Positions 8,461 through 15,846 of a DNA stretch of 28,857 nucleotides are shown here, one piece after another. The position numbers and the translations under genes are program-made. The notes under the pieces are model-generated. The model worked only from the letters and a program-made list of their open reading frames with translations. It did not search any database and was not told where the DNA came from. Source of the DNA: an uncultured Georgenia sp. (lineage in GTDB: Bacteria; Actinomycetota; Actinomycetes; Actinomycetales; Actinomycetaceae); the NCBI RefSeq assembly GCF_937958535.1, contig NZ_CALGNQ010000280.1:1-28857 (forward strand), in the 5' to 3' direction. Each line of letters begins with the position of its first letter. Position 1 is the first letter of the stretch.

Positions 8461-9216
8461 TCAACCGGGGAGGATCTTGAGCACCCCGCGGACCAGGGTC
8501 GCGCTCGCCCCGAGGAGGACGACGACCACCGCCACCCGGCGCGACGTCGTCGGCGCGAGGCGGCGGGCGACCCGGCCGCCCACGAGCACCCCGAGGGGCG
8601 CCGCCGCGACGGCCGCGACGACCACCGGCCACGGGGAGCCGTCCGCGGGGGAGGGGGAGGCGCCGGCGGCGAGCTTGGTGACCACGGAGACCGCACCCAT
8701 GGTGACGAAGATGGGCTGGAGCGTCGCGGCGAAGGCCCGCTGGGGCCACCGGGTGGCCTGGGCGTAGATGAGCATCGCCGGGGCGGCGACGCCGACCGCG
8801 GTGTTGAGGAAGCCGCCCACCACCCCCGCGGTCGGGGCCGTGGCGCGCCCGAGGTCGGGCAACTGCGGGGTGAGGGAGGTGGCGGCCAGGGCGAGGAGCA
8901 GGGCCGCGCCGATGACGAGCTCCAGCCAGCCGACGTCGACGACGGTGACGAGCAGCGCGGCGGGGACCGAGCCGACGACGACGGTCGGGGCGATCCGCGC
9001 GAAGCGGCGCCAGTCGATGTCGGCGCGCATGGCGAGGGTGAGGAGGAGGGCGGAGGCGACCGTCGTGACGTTGGTCAGCAGCACCCCGGCGACCGGTCCG
9101 ACGAGCAGCACGAACGTGGGTGACACGACCATCCCGGTGCCCATCCCGCTGGTCCGCTGGAGTACGCCGCCGAGCACGACGGCGCACACGACGACGAGCA
9201 GGGTCCCGGGGTCCAC
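8461..9216 (-). CDS. TauE/SafE family membrane transporter (sulfite/organosulfonate exporter family)
   Basis: This 251-residue membrane protein consists of about eight hydrophobic helices in two related halves, the layout of the TauE/SafE (DUF81) family. Characteristic segments are QRTSGMGTGMVVSPTFVLL near the N terminus and GGFLNTAVGVAAPAMLIYAQ in the middle, each with the small-residue-rich helix break seen in this family. Members move sulfite, sulfoacetate or related anions; the substrate here is not known. The start is the GTG at 9216, only 18 bases after the SelO stop codon, so it is very likely co-transcribed with and translated after selO. A good ribosome binding site is not visible. 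Confidence 0.8.
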   Translation of the reverse strand: MDPGTLLVVVCAVVLGGVLQRTSGMGTGMVVSPTFVLLVGPVAGVLLTNVTTVASALLLTLAMRADIDWRRFARIAPTVVVGSVPAALLVTVVDVGWLELVIGAALLLALAATSLTPQLPDLGRATAPTAGVVGGFLNTAVGVAAPAMLIYAQATRWPQRAFAATLQPIFVTMGAVSVVTKLAAGASPSPADGSPWPVVVAAVAAAPLGVLVGGRVARRLAPTTSRRVAVVVVLLGASATLVRGVLKILPG

Positions 9217-9234
9217 GCCTGGTCGTCGCGCCGG

Positions 9235-10695
9235 TCAGGTGCCGCAGTACGTGACGAAGGGGCCGCTGCCCGCCGGGGCGGGCTCGGCGTAGCGCTCCAG
9301 CCCGGGCCGGGGGGTGTACGGCCGGGAGAGGACCTCGAGCAGGCGGCCGACGGGGGCGAGGTCACCGGCGACGGCGGCGTCGAGGGCCTCCTCGACGAGG
9401 TGGTTGCGCGGCACGTACACCGGGTTGGTCCGTGCCATCGTCGCGGCCGAGGGGGTGAGGGCGAGCCAGCGGTCGAGCCAGGCGTGGAGTGCGGCGTCCT
9501 CGCCGAGCGCGTCCCGGGCGTCCCGGTCACCGCCGGCGAGCGACGTCAGCCGGCGGAAGAAGAGGGTGTGGTCGGGAGCGAGGCGGGTCAGCACGGTGAG
9601 CAGCTCGGTGAAGAGGGAGCGGGCGGTGGCGTCGTCCACGGCGGCGGGCAGGCCCAGCTTGGCGCGCATGCCCGCGGTCCACGCGGCGTCGTGCCGGGCG
9701 CCGAAGACGGACACCGCCTCGGTGAGCACGGTGACGGCGCGCTCCTCGTCCGGGTCGACCAGGGGGAGGAGGGCCTCGGCGAGGCGGGCGAGGTTCCACT
9801 GCGCGACGGCGGGCTGGTTGCCGTAGGCGTAGCGGCCCCGGTGGTCGATGGAGCTGAAGACGGTGCCGGGGTCGAAGGCGTCGAGGAAGGCGCACGGGCC
9901 GTAGTCGATGGTCTCGCCGGAGATCGTCGTGTTGTCGGTGTTCATCACGCCGTGGACGAAGCCGACGAGCATCCACTGCGCCACGAGGGAGGCCTGGGCG
10001 TCGCGGACGGACTCGAACAGCGCGAGGTAGGGGTTCGCGGCGTCGGCGGCCCCGGGGTGGTGGCGCGCGATGGCGTGGTCGGCAAGCCGGCGCAGCAGGT
10101 CGAGGTCGCCGGCGGCGCGGGCGTACTGGAAGGTGCCCACCCGCAGGTGCCCGGCGGCGACGCGGGCGAGCACGGCGCCGGGAAGCGGTGTCTCCCGCAG
10201 CACGGCGCGGCCGGTGGCGACGACGGCCAGCGACCGGGTGGTCGGGATCCCCAGGGCGTGCAGGGCCTCGCTGACGAGGAGCTCGCGCAGCATCGGGCCG
10301 ACGGTGGCCCAGCCGTCCCCACCGCGGGCGAACGGCGTGGGGCCCGAGCCCTTGAGGTGGAGGTCGCGGAGGCGGCCGCGGGTATCGGTGAGCTCGCCCA
10401 GGAGGAGGGCGCGGCCGTCGCCGAGGCGGGGCACGAACACCCCGAACTGGTGGCCGGCGTAGGCCTGGGCGACCGGGGCGGCGCCCTCCGGCAGGGTGGT
10501 CCCGGTGAGCAGGCCCAGCCCGTCCGGGGTGTGCAGCCGGTCGGGGTCGAGGCCGAGCTCGGCGGCGAGCGGCTCGTTGAGGACGAGCAACCGGGGCTCG
10601 GGCACGTCGGCCGCACGCCACGGCACGGCGAGCTCGGGCAGCTCACGGGCGAAGCTGTTGCCGAGCCGGGGCTCGGGTGGGGCCTGGGTGCTCAT
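9235..10695 (-). CDS. selO: SelO/YdiU family protein adenylyltransferase (AMPylating pseudokinase)
   Basis: This 486-residue protein matches SelO (UPF0061/YdiU) along its full length. Landmarks are AQAYAGHQFGVFVPRLGDGRA, the nucleotide-binding lysine in LHLKGSGPTPFARGGDG, and HGVMNTDNTTISGETIDYGPC, which holds the metal-binding residues. SelO proteins have a kinase fold with inverted nucleotide and transfer AMP to Ser, Thr or Tyr of target proteins, with a role in oxidative stress (established for E. coli SelO). The cysteine in DYGPC and the C-terminal cysteine in TYCGT correspond to the pair that forms a regulatory disulfide in E. coli. No selenocysteine is present, as normal for bacteria. 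ATG at 10695 has a TATCGT hexamer 7 bases upstream, suggesting leaderless expression. Confidence 0.93.
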   Translation of the reverse strand: MSTQAPPEPRLGNSFARELPELAVPWRAADVPEPRLLVLNEPLAAELGLDPDRLHTPDGLGLLTGTTLPEGAAPVAQAYAGHQFGVFVPRLGDGRALLLGELTDTRGRLRDLHLKGSGPTPFARGGDGWATVGPMLRELLVSEALHALGIPTTRSLAVVATGRAVLRETPLPGAVLARVAAGHLRVGTFQYARAAGDLDLLRRLADHAIARHHPGAADAANPYLALFESVRDAQASLVAQWMLVGFVHGVMNTDNTTISGETIDYGPCAFLDAFDPGTVFSSIDHRGRYAYGNQPAVAQWNLARLAEALLPLVDPDEERAVTVLTEAVSVFGARHDAAWTAGMRAKLGLPAAVDDATARSLFTELLTVLTRLAPDHTLFFRRLTSLAGGDRDARDALGEDAALHAWLDRWLALTPSAATMARTNPVYVPRNHLVEEALDAAVAGDLAPVGRLLEVLSRPYTPRPGLERYAEPAPAGSGPFVTYCGT

Positions 10696-10702
10696 CCCCT
10701 CG

Positions 10703-10708
10703 ACGATA
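10703..10708 (-). promoter_or_regulatory. -10 box of a probable leaderless promoter for selO
   Basis: The minus strand reads TATCGT, fitting TANNNT, with 7 bases between it and the ATG at 10695. The GAGGGG in between touches the ATG and is too close to work as a ribosome binding site, which supports a leaderless start. Confidence 0.4.
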
Positions 10709-10812
10709 CGCCGGACCTGTCCGCGGCCGCCTTCCGACCGGACCTGCCCGCCCGCCGCCCTGTGACAGGTACGTCCCGGAGGACCTGGACGTCACGGCCA
10801 CCTCGTCCGACG

Positions 10813-10849
10813 GTGGGTGGCGGTGACCGTCCCGGTCACCGCCACCCAC
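10813..10849 (-). terminator. 17-bp perfect hairpin downstream of the alcohol dehydrogenase
   Basis: Bases 10813-10829 and 10833-10849 are perfect inverse complements with a 3-base loop. The hairpin starts 36 bases beyond the dehydrogenase stop codon and precedes selO by more than 100 bases. No T-run follows, which is common for actinobacterial terminators of this kind. It may also protect mRNA 3' ends. Confidence 0.7.
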
Positions 10850-10884
10850 GACGTCGACGGCCCGGTTGCGCACGCCCCGTGCAC

Positions 10885-11835
10885 TCAGTCCATGACCGCC
10901 ACCAGTCGGCCGGTCACCTCCCCGCGCCGCAGCCGGTCGAGCCCGTCCGGGATGTCGTCGAAGCCGATCCGGGTGATCGCCGGGGAGACCTTCCCCGCGG
11001 CGAAGAGCTCGTAGCAGGCGGCGACGTCCTCCTTGGTGCCGCCGACGGAGCCGAGGATCCGGGCCTGCTTGAGGATGAGGTCACGGGTGTTGATCGTGGC
11101 CTCGAGCCGGCCCATGCCGACGACGACGACGGAGCCGCCGAACCGGATGGCGTCGAGCGCCTTGGCCGTCGTCTCCCCGAACCCGGCGTAGTCGACGACG
11201 ACGTCGAAGTCCTTCCCGGCGAGCTCGTCGACGGTCTTGACCACCTCGACGGCGCCGATCTCCCGGGCGAGCGGCCAGGCGTCCTCGTTGATCTCGCAGA
11301 CCGTCACCTCGGCACCGGAGACGACGGCCACCCGGGCACCGATCTGGCCCAGCCCGCCCAGCCCGATGATGGCGACCCGGTCACCCGGCTGGACGCCGCC
11401 GATCGTCATGACCGCGTGGTAGCTCGTCATGCCCGCGTCCGTCCCGGCCGCCGCGAGCTCGAAGGACAGCCCCTCGGGCATCGGGACGACGTCGGTGGCG
11501 GCGACGAGGTGCTTGGCCGTGAACCCGCCCTCGCGCGAGTAGCCCGGGGTGGTCCCCGACTCGGCCGTGGGACAGACGCCGACCCGGTCCCCGACGGCGT
11601 ACTCGGTCACGCCCTCGCCCACCGCGCTCACCACCCCGGCCACCTCGTGACCCATGGTGACCGGCAGTGTGGGGAACAGCGGCAGCCAGCCCTCGTCGTC
11701 CAGGACGCCGACGTCGGAGTGGCACAGTCCGGCCGCCTTGACGTCGAGGACCAGCTCTCCCGGCCCGGGTACCGGCTCCGGGATGTCGTTGAGCACCAGC
11801 GGCTGGTGGGTGCCGGTGAACTGCCATGCCCTCAT
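10885..11835 (-). CDS. Zinc-dependent alcohol dehydrogenase (MDR family) lacking the structural-zinc lobe
   Basis: This 316-residue medium-chain dehydrogenase has a GroES-like catalytic domain (residues about 1-125) and a Rossmann domain with GLGGLG at 158-163 for NAD(P). Catalytic zinc ligands are Cys38 in GLCHSDVG, His63-Glu64 in TMGHEVAG, and probably Asp134 in GTDAGMTSYH, where cysteine is common. The four-cysteine lobe that holds structural zinc in classical enzymes is absent: GDRVGVC passes straight to GYSREGGFTAKHL. This resembles a subfamily that includes 6-hydroxycyclohexene-carboxyl-CoA-like dehydrogenases. The substrate is unknown. ATG at 11835 is chosen for the GAGGGGG upstream and the family-typical MRAWQFTGTHQPL start. 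It seems monocistronic, with a strong hairpin after it. Confidence 0.9.
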   Translation of the reverse strand: MRAWQFTGTHQPLVLNDIPEPVPGPGELVLDVKAAGLCHSDVGVLDDEGWLPLFPTLPVTMGHEVAGVVSAVGEGVTEYAVGDRVGVCPTAESGTTPGYSREGGFTAKHLVAATDVVPMPEGLSFELAAAGTDAGMTSYHAVMTIGGVQPGDRVAIIGLGGLGQIGARVAVVSGAEVTVCEINEDAWPLAREIGAVEVVKTVDELAGKDFDVVVDYAGFGETTAKALDAIRFGGSVVVVGMGRLEATINTRDLILKQARILGSVGGTKEDVAACYELFAAGKVSPAITRIGFDDIPDGLDRLRRGEVTGRLVAVMD

Positions 11836-11966
11836 CGAAGGCCCCCTCTTTCTCCTGTGGTGGAATGTCCGGACGCGCCCGGATGCGTCCAGTCTGGCGG
11901 TCCCGGCGGCGCCGTTCAGGGACTTCGGGCCCACCGTCGCGGCCCGGAGCAGCGCTGCGGGGCTGG

Positions 11967-11972
11967 CACAAT
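11967..11972 (+). promoter_or_regulatory. -10-like hexamer before the His-rich membrane protein
   Basis: CACAAT, preceded by TGG, ends 7 bases before the ATG at 11980. This spacing suggests a leaderless message starting at that ATG rather than at the in-frame ATG at 11971, which overlaps the hexamer. Confidence 0.4.
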
Positions 11973-11979
11973 GGGCGTC

Positions 11980-12585
11980 ATGCAGGGTCGGGTCAGGCTG
12001 GCACGCGGCGCCGCCGCCGGGGTGCTGTCCACTGTGCTGGCCCTCCTCTTCCACCTCGCGGCGGGCGGCCCCGTGCCGGGCCTGCTCGGAGTCGTGGCAC
12101 CGCTCGTCCTGTCGGTGCTCGTGGCTGTGCACCTGTCCGGGCGCCGACTCTCACCCGCCCGGCTCGCGCTCTCCGCCCTGGCCGGACAGGTCATCTTCCA
12201 CACCCTGTTCGTGCTCGGCTCGCTGCCCTTCGACGTCGGCGGGCCGGGGCACGGGCACCACACCACCTCTGCCCCCGCGGTGGCCGCCGACCCGCACCTG
12301 GCCCACGGCGGGGAGGGGATGTGGGCGGCCCACCTCGCGGCTGCCGCGCTGACCACCGTGCTCCTGCACCGCGGTGAGCTGCTGCTCGCCGAGCTGCGCG
12401 CGCTGGCGTGGCAGGTGGTCCGGTGCCTCCTCGGGCGCGTCCCGGCCCCCGTGGACGGCCCCTGGGCGAGTGCCGAGCCGTGCCGTGCGTGCGGCACGGC
12501 CGCGGCACACCCGGCGCGCCGTGCCGCCGGGGCGTGGACCTCCCGCGGTCCACCGCGGCTGCCTGCTCTCGACCTGGCGGCCTGA
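11980..12585 (+). CDS. Small histidine-rich membrane protein ahead of copper genes
   Basis: I do not recognise this family. The 201-residue product has about four membrane segments: two near the N terminus (LSTVLALLFHLAAG and VVAPLVLSVLVAVHL), a third around LSALAGQVIFHTLFVLGSL, and a fourth at AAHLAAAALTTVLLHRG. Between the third and fourth lies a histidine-rich loop containing GPGHGHHT and later HLAHGG, which could bind a metal. The soluble tail has a CRAC motif followed by a low-complexity Arg/Pro stretch. Because copper-handling genes follow 117 bases downstream on the same strand, a role in copper handling is a reasonable inference, not shown. ATG at 11971 would add three residues. Confidence 0.7.
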   Translation: MQGRVRLARGAAAGVLSTVLALLFHLAAGGPVPGLLGVVAPLVLSVLVAVHLSGRRLSPARLALSALAGQVIFHTLFVLGSLPFDVGGPGHGHHTTSAPAVAADPHLAHGGEGMWAAHLAAAALTTVLLHRGELLLAELRALAWQVVRCLLGRVPAPVDGPWASAEPCRACGTAAAHPARRAAGAWTSRGPPRLPALDLAA

Positions 12586-12601
12586 CCCCGCAGCGGCGGG
12601 G

Positions 12602-12619
12602 CGTCGGCCCGTGCCGACG
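12602..12619 (+). other. Short hairpin in the gap before copC
   Basis: CGTCGGC at 12602-12608 pairs with GCCGACG at 12613-12619 around a 4-base loop. It lies between the membrane protein and copC on the same strand. It could be a weak terminator or attenuator, or an accident of high GC. I saw no copper-repressor operator in the gap. Confidence 0.3.
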
Positions 12620-12702
12620 TGCCGCCGGGAGCAGCGCCGCGCCGCGGCGCGTCACCGTCCTGCCGGTCCGCTGGCCGGCGCAGAGCAGGAGAGGGCCTCC
12701 CG

Positions 12703-13305
12703 ATGAACGTCCGCTCGGCGGCCGTCGGTGCGCTCGTCCTCGGCACCGTGCTGGGGACGGCGACCGCCGTCCACGCCCACGACCAGCTCGTCGCCTCCGA
12801 CCCGGCGCACGACGAGCAGCTCGACACCGCCCCCGACACCATCCGCCTCAGCTACTCCGGGGAGGTCCTGGACCTGGGCACCGCCGTGGTGCTCGCCGAC
12901 CAGGACCAGGCCCAGTGGCCCACCGGCGAGCCGCAGCTCGCCGGACGCGATGTCGAGGTCGCCGTCCTCGACGAGCTGCCCGACGGACGCTACGAGGTGC
13001 GCTGGCGGGTGGTCTCCAGCGACGGCCACCCGATCAGCGGGGTCGTGCCGTTCGTCGTCGGCGACCCGCCCCCACCCGCCGCCGACCGCGCACCGGACGC
13101 GGCGGACACGGCGGCCGACACGGCGGCCGGTGCAGCACTACCCGCGGATGCCGACGGCGGCGGGTGGTCGCGCACCGCGCTGGTCGGTGCCGCGGGCGCC
13201 GGCGCCGCGCTGCTCCTCCTGCTCATCGTGACCCGGTGGCTGCCCCGCGGCCACCGCCGCACCGCACCCGGCACGCCCGGGGCGGGAGGAGGAGAGAAGA
13301 GATGA
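12703..13305 (+). CDS. copC: CopC domain copper-binding protein with C-terminal membrane anchor
   Basis: This 200-residue exported protein has a signal peptide ending in AVHA, after which the mature chain would begin HDQLVASDP. An N-terminal histidine is what CopC proteins use to bind Cu(II). The beta-sandwich CopC domain (residues about 26-125) contains PDTIRLSYSGEV and the typical VVSSDGHPISGVVPFVV, whose histidine is a further copper ligand. An Ala/Asp/Pro-rich linker leads to a membrane helix (GAALLLLLIVT) and a basic tail, so the domain sits outside the membrane. ATG at 12703 follows AGGAGAGGG. Its stop overlaps the start of the next gene (ATGA), implying translational coupling with PCu(A)C. 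Confidence 0.88.
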   Translation: MNVRSAAVGALVLGTVLGTATAVHAHDQLVASDPAHDEQLDTAPDTIRLSYSGEVLDLGTAVVLADQDQAQWPTGEPQLAGRDVEVAVLDELPDGRYEVRWRVVSSDGHPISGVVPFVVGDPPPPAADRAPDAADTAADTAAGAALPADADGGGWSRTALVGAAGAGAALLLLLIVTRWLPRGHRRTAPGTPGAGGGEKR

Positions 13306-13796
13306 GAACACGACTGACCGGGTTGGCCGCGACCGCACTGCTCACCCTGACCGCGTGCGGCGCCACCGAGGCCGCCCCCGCCGCGACCGCAGGACCCGCC
13401 GCCGAGCACCTCACCGTCACCGACGCCTGGGTCAAGGCTGCGCCCGACGGTATGACCGCGGCGTTCGGGACGGTGACCAACACCGGGGAGTCGGCGGTCA
13501 CGGTCGTCTCGGTGGAGAGCGACGCGGCCACGGACCTCGAGCTGCACGAGACGGTCGAGGGGGAGACCGGCGAGATGGTCATGCAGGAGGTCGAGGGCTT
13601 CACCCTGGAGCCCGGCGGCGTCCTCGAGCTCGCCCCTGGCGGGGACCACATCATGCTCATCGGCCTCACCGGGCCGATCCGTGCCGGCGACACCGTCGAC
13701 CTCACCCTCGTGCTCGACGACGGCTCCCGGCTCGCGCTCACCGCGCCCGGCAAGGACTTCGCCGGCGCCAACGAGAGCTACCACGAGGACCGATGA
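13302..13796 (+). CDS. PCu(A)C-type periplasmic-side copper chaperone lipoprotein
   Basis: This 164-residue lipoprotein has a signal peptide with lipobox LTAC. The PCu(A)C (DUF461) domain carries the family copper motif: His in LHETV, Met 12 residues later, then 21 residues to HIM (H-x-M). Proteins of this family bind Cu(I) outside the membrane and deliver it to cytochrome oxidase or other copper enzymes. In Streptomyces a related chaperone (ECuC) is encoded with the DyP peroxidase DtpA. The gene overlaps copC by 4 bases upstream and the DyP gene by 4 bases downstream, so the three are one translational unit. The usual partner Sco is not seen here. Confidence 0.88.
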   Translation: MRTRLTGLAATALLTLTACGATEAAPAATAGPAAEHLTVTDAWVKAAPDGMTAAFGTVTNTGESAVTVVSVESDAATDLELHETVEGETGEMVMQEVEGFTLEPGGVLELAPGGDHIMLIGLTGPIRAGDTVDLTLVLDDGSRLALTAPGKDFAGANESYHEDR

Positions 13797-15001
13797 GGGG
13801 CGGGCAGCGAGGCCTCACCCGGCGACAGCTCCTCCTCGGGGGAGCCGTCGCCGGCCTCGGCGCCACTGCGGCGATCGCTGCGGACAGCGCGCTGCGTCGC
13901 GACGGCGCGCCGGAGGAGCCACCGGCGCTCCACGGGCCCGAGGCGGTGCCGTTCCACGGCACCCACCAGGCCGGCGTCGTCGTCACCCCCCAGGCCCACT
14001 CCACCTATGTGGCCCTCGACCTGCACGTCGACGTCGGCCGCGACGACCTGCGCCGGATGCTCCAGGTGCTCAGCGACGACGCGGCACGCCTCACCCAGGG
14101 CCGCCCCGCCCTGGCGGACACCGAGCCGGAGCTGGCCACCGTCCCGGCACGGCTGACGGTGACCTTCGGCTTCGGTCCCCGGCTCGTCACCCGGGTGGCG
14201 GGGGAGGCGGCCGTCCCGGAGTGGCTCGGCCCGCTCCCGGCGTTCGCGGTCGACCGGCTGGAGGACCGGTGGAGCGGCGGCGACCTGCTCCTGGAGGTGG
14301 CCGCCGACGATCCGGTCACCGTCTCCCACGCGGTGCGCATGCTCACCAAGGACTCCCGCAGCTTCGCCGCGGTGCGCTGGGTGCAGGAGGGGTTCCGCCG
14401 GGCCCGCGGCGCGGAGCCGTCCGGCACGACGATGCGCAACCTCTTCGGCCAGGTCGACGGCACGGTCAACCTCGTGCCGGGGCAGCCGGACTTCGACCGC
14501 CTGGTCTGGTGCACCGACGGCTGGCTCGCCGGCGGCACGGGCATGGTGGTCCGGCGGATCTCGATGGACCTGGACGGGTGGGACCGGCTCGACCGGCCCG
14601 GACGGGAGCAGTCGGTCGGCCGGCGGCTGGACACCGGCGCCCCGCTCACCGGCACCGCCGAGCACGACGAGCCGGACTTCACCGCGACGAACGCCCTGGG
14701 CTTCCCGGTCATCGCGGAGTTCGCCCACATCCGCCGGGCTCGCTCCGAGAACCCCGACGAGCGCTTCTACCGGCGCGGGTACAACTACGAGACGCCGCCC
14801 GGTCCGTGGGGCCCGGCCGACGCCGGGCTGGTGTTCACCACCTTCCAGGCCGACCCGCTCGCCCAGTTCGTGCCGGTCCAGCAGCGGCTGTCCGACCTGG
14901 ACCTGCTCAACGAGTGGACCGTCCCGGTGGGCTCGGCGGTGTTCGCGGTCCCGCCCGGGTGCGGACCGGACGGCTTCGTCGGGGAGACGCTGTTCGGCTG
15001 A
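13793..15001 (+). CDS. Tat-exported DyP-type haem peroxidase
   Basis: This 402-residue protein has a twin-arginine signal (LTRRQLLLGGA, Arg10-Arg11) and a dye-decolourising peroxidase domain. The family motif GxxDG is present as GQVDG (219-223), the haem-ligand histidine is His312 in FAHIRRA, and a distal arginine lies in YRRGYNYE near 328. It would use hydrogen peroxide on the outer side of the membrane after export folded with haem. Context argues for the DtpA-like role known from Streptomyces, maturation of an external copper enzyme, rather than the EfeB iron-uptake role, since EfeU and EfeO are absent. ATG at 13793 overlaps the previous stop. Haem synthesis genes are only 4 kb away. Confidence 0.9.
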   Translation: MRGGQRGLTRRQLLLGGAVAGLGATAAIAADSALRRDGAPEEPPALHGPEAVPFHGTHQAGVVVTPQAHSTYVALDLHVDVGRDDLRRMLQVLSDDAARLTQGRPALADTEPELATVPARLTVTFGFGPRLVTRVAGEAAVPEWLGPLPAFAVDRLEDRWSGGDLLLEVAADDPVTVSHAVRMLTKDSRSFAAVRWVQEGFRRARGAEPSGTTMRNLFGQVDGTVNLVPGQPDFDRLVWCTDGWLAGGTGMVVRRISMDLDGWDRLDRPGREQSVGRRLDTGAPLTGTAEHDEPDFTATNALGFPVIAEFAHIRRARSENPDERFYRRGYNYETPPGPWGPADAGLVFTTFQADPLAQFVPVQQRLSDLDLLNEWTVPVGSAVFAVPPGCGPDGFVGETLFG

Positions 15002-15010
15002 GCGGGCGGG

Positions 15011-15790
15011 TCAGCCGGCGGCGCGTGCCTGGGCCCTGGCCCGGGCGGCCTCGATCCGTTCGAGGTCGCCCGGGGAACGGCGCAGCGGCGGGATGATCTC
15101 GTCGTCCGGGGTGATGATGACGAGGTCGTTGTCCATGTGGTCGGCCATCGCGTGGACGGCGTCGATGAAGTCGCCGCGGCGCACGGCGTCCACGATGCGC
15201 TCGTGCTCCACCTGCATGCTCTCGGCGTCGCCCGCGTGGCGCAGGCGCTCGACGTGGCCGGGGGCGGCGAGCTTCTCGGTGATCCCCGCGTAGAGGGAGG
15301 CGAGCAGGCGGTTCTTGGCCGCGTCGAAGAGCAGGTAGTGGAACCGGGCGGCGAGCTCTGCGGTGGTGTCGGGACCGCCGTGTGCGGGGCAGTGCGAGCG
15401 GCGCACCTGCTCGGCGACGGCCGCCTCGAGCGCGGCGACGTCCTCCGGGGTGCGGTGCAGCGCGGCCTGCTGGGCGGCCTCCACCTCCAGGGCGCGCCGG
15501 TAGCTGAGCAGTTCCTCGAGCGTGTAGGCGGTGAGGAACTCCGCGAGCACCGCGCTGGTCGGGGTGCTGGAGCGGACGAAGGTGCCGCGCCCCGGCAGCG
15601 TCTCGAGCATGCCGATGCTCGCCAGTGACCGCACGGCCTCCCGGATCGTCGAGCGGCCCACACCGAGCGTCTCGGCGAGCTCCGGCTCGATCGGAATCCG
15701 CGTCCCGACCGCCCACTCCCCGGTGGTGATCTTGCGACGCAGGTACGCCAGCGTCCTGCGGGCACGTTCGGTGCCGCTGCTCGTCACCAC
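15011..15790 (-). CDS. GntR/FadR-type (FCD) transcriptional regulator
   Basis: This 259-residue regulator has an N-terminal winged helix (IPIEPELAETLGVGRSTIREAVRSL, then a GRGTFV wing) and a C-terminal all-helical FCD ligand domain with the typical ARFHYLLFDAAKNRLL and VEHERIVDAVRRGD segments. FCD regulators sense small acids and often need a metal in the ligand pocket. The ligand here is unknown. The GTG at 15790 is chosen because GGAG lies 7 bases upstream; the next codon is also GTG. A TATACT box 34 bases upstream suggests its own promoter, but the gene also sits 56 bases behind the importer operon on the same strand, so it could be partly co-transcribed. It is convergent with the DyP gene. 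Confidence 0.88.
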   Translation of the reverse strand: MVTSSGTERARRTLAYLRRKITTGEWAVGTRIPIEPELAETLGVGRSTIREAVRSLASIGMLETLPGRGTFVRSSTPTSAVLAEFLTAYTLEELLSYRRALEVEAAQQAALHRTPEDVAALEAAVAEQVRRSHCPAHGGPDTTAELAARFHYLLFDAAKNRLLASLYAGITEKLAAPGHVERLRHAGDAESMQVEHERIVDAVRRGDFIDAVHAMADHMDNDLVIITPDDEIIPPLRRSPGDLERIEAARARAQARAAG

Positions 15791-15824
15791 GCCTCGGCTC
15801 CTTCGGTCGTCGGTCGTCGCCGAC

Positions 15825-15830
15825 AGTATA
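15825..15830 (-). promoter_or_regulatory. -10 box for the GntR regulator gene
   Basis: The minus strand reads TATACT, a near-consensus -10, in the gap between the importer operon and the regulator. The leader would be about 28 bases and includes the GGAG. No good -35 is visible; it would fall in the end of the binding-protein gene. Confidence 0.5.
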
Positions 15831-15846
15831 GGAAGGGGCCGCTCGC

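Noticed and set aside
12586..12702. CsoR or other copper-repressor operator before copC
   Set aside because: No GTAnCCC-type or C/G-tract palindrome of the expected form; only a short hairpin is visible.
13793..15001. EfeB of an EfeUOB iron-uptake system
   Set aside because: No EfeU or EfeO gene is adjacent; the partners are copper proteins, so a DtpA-like role fits better.
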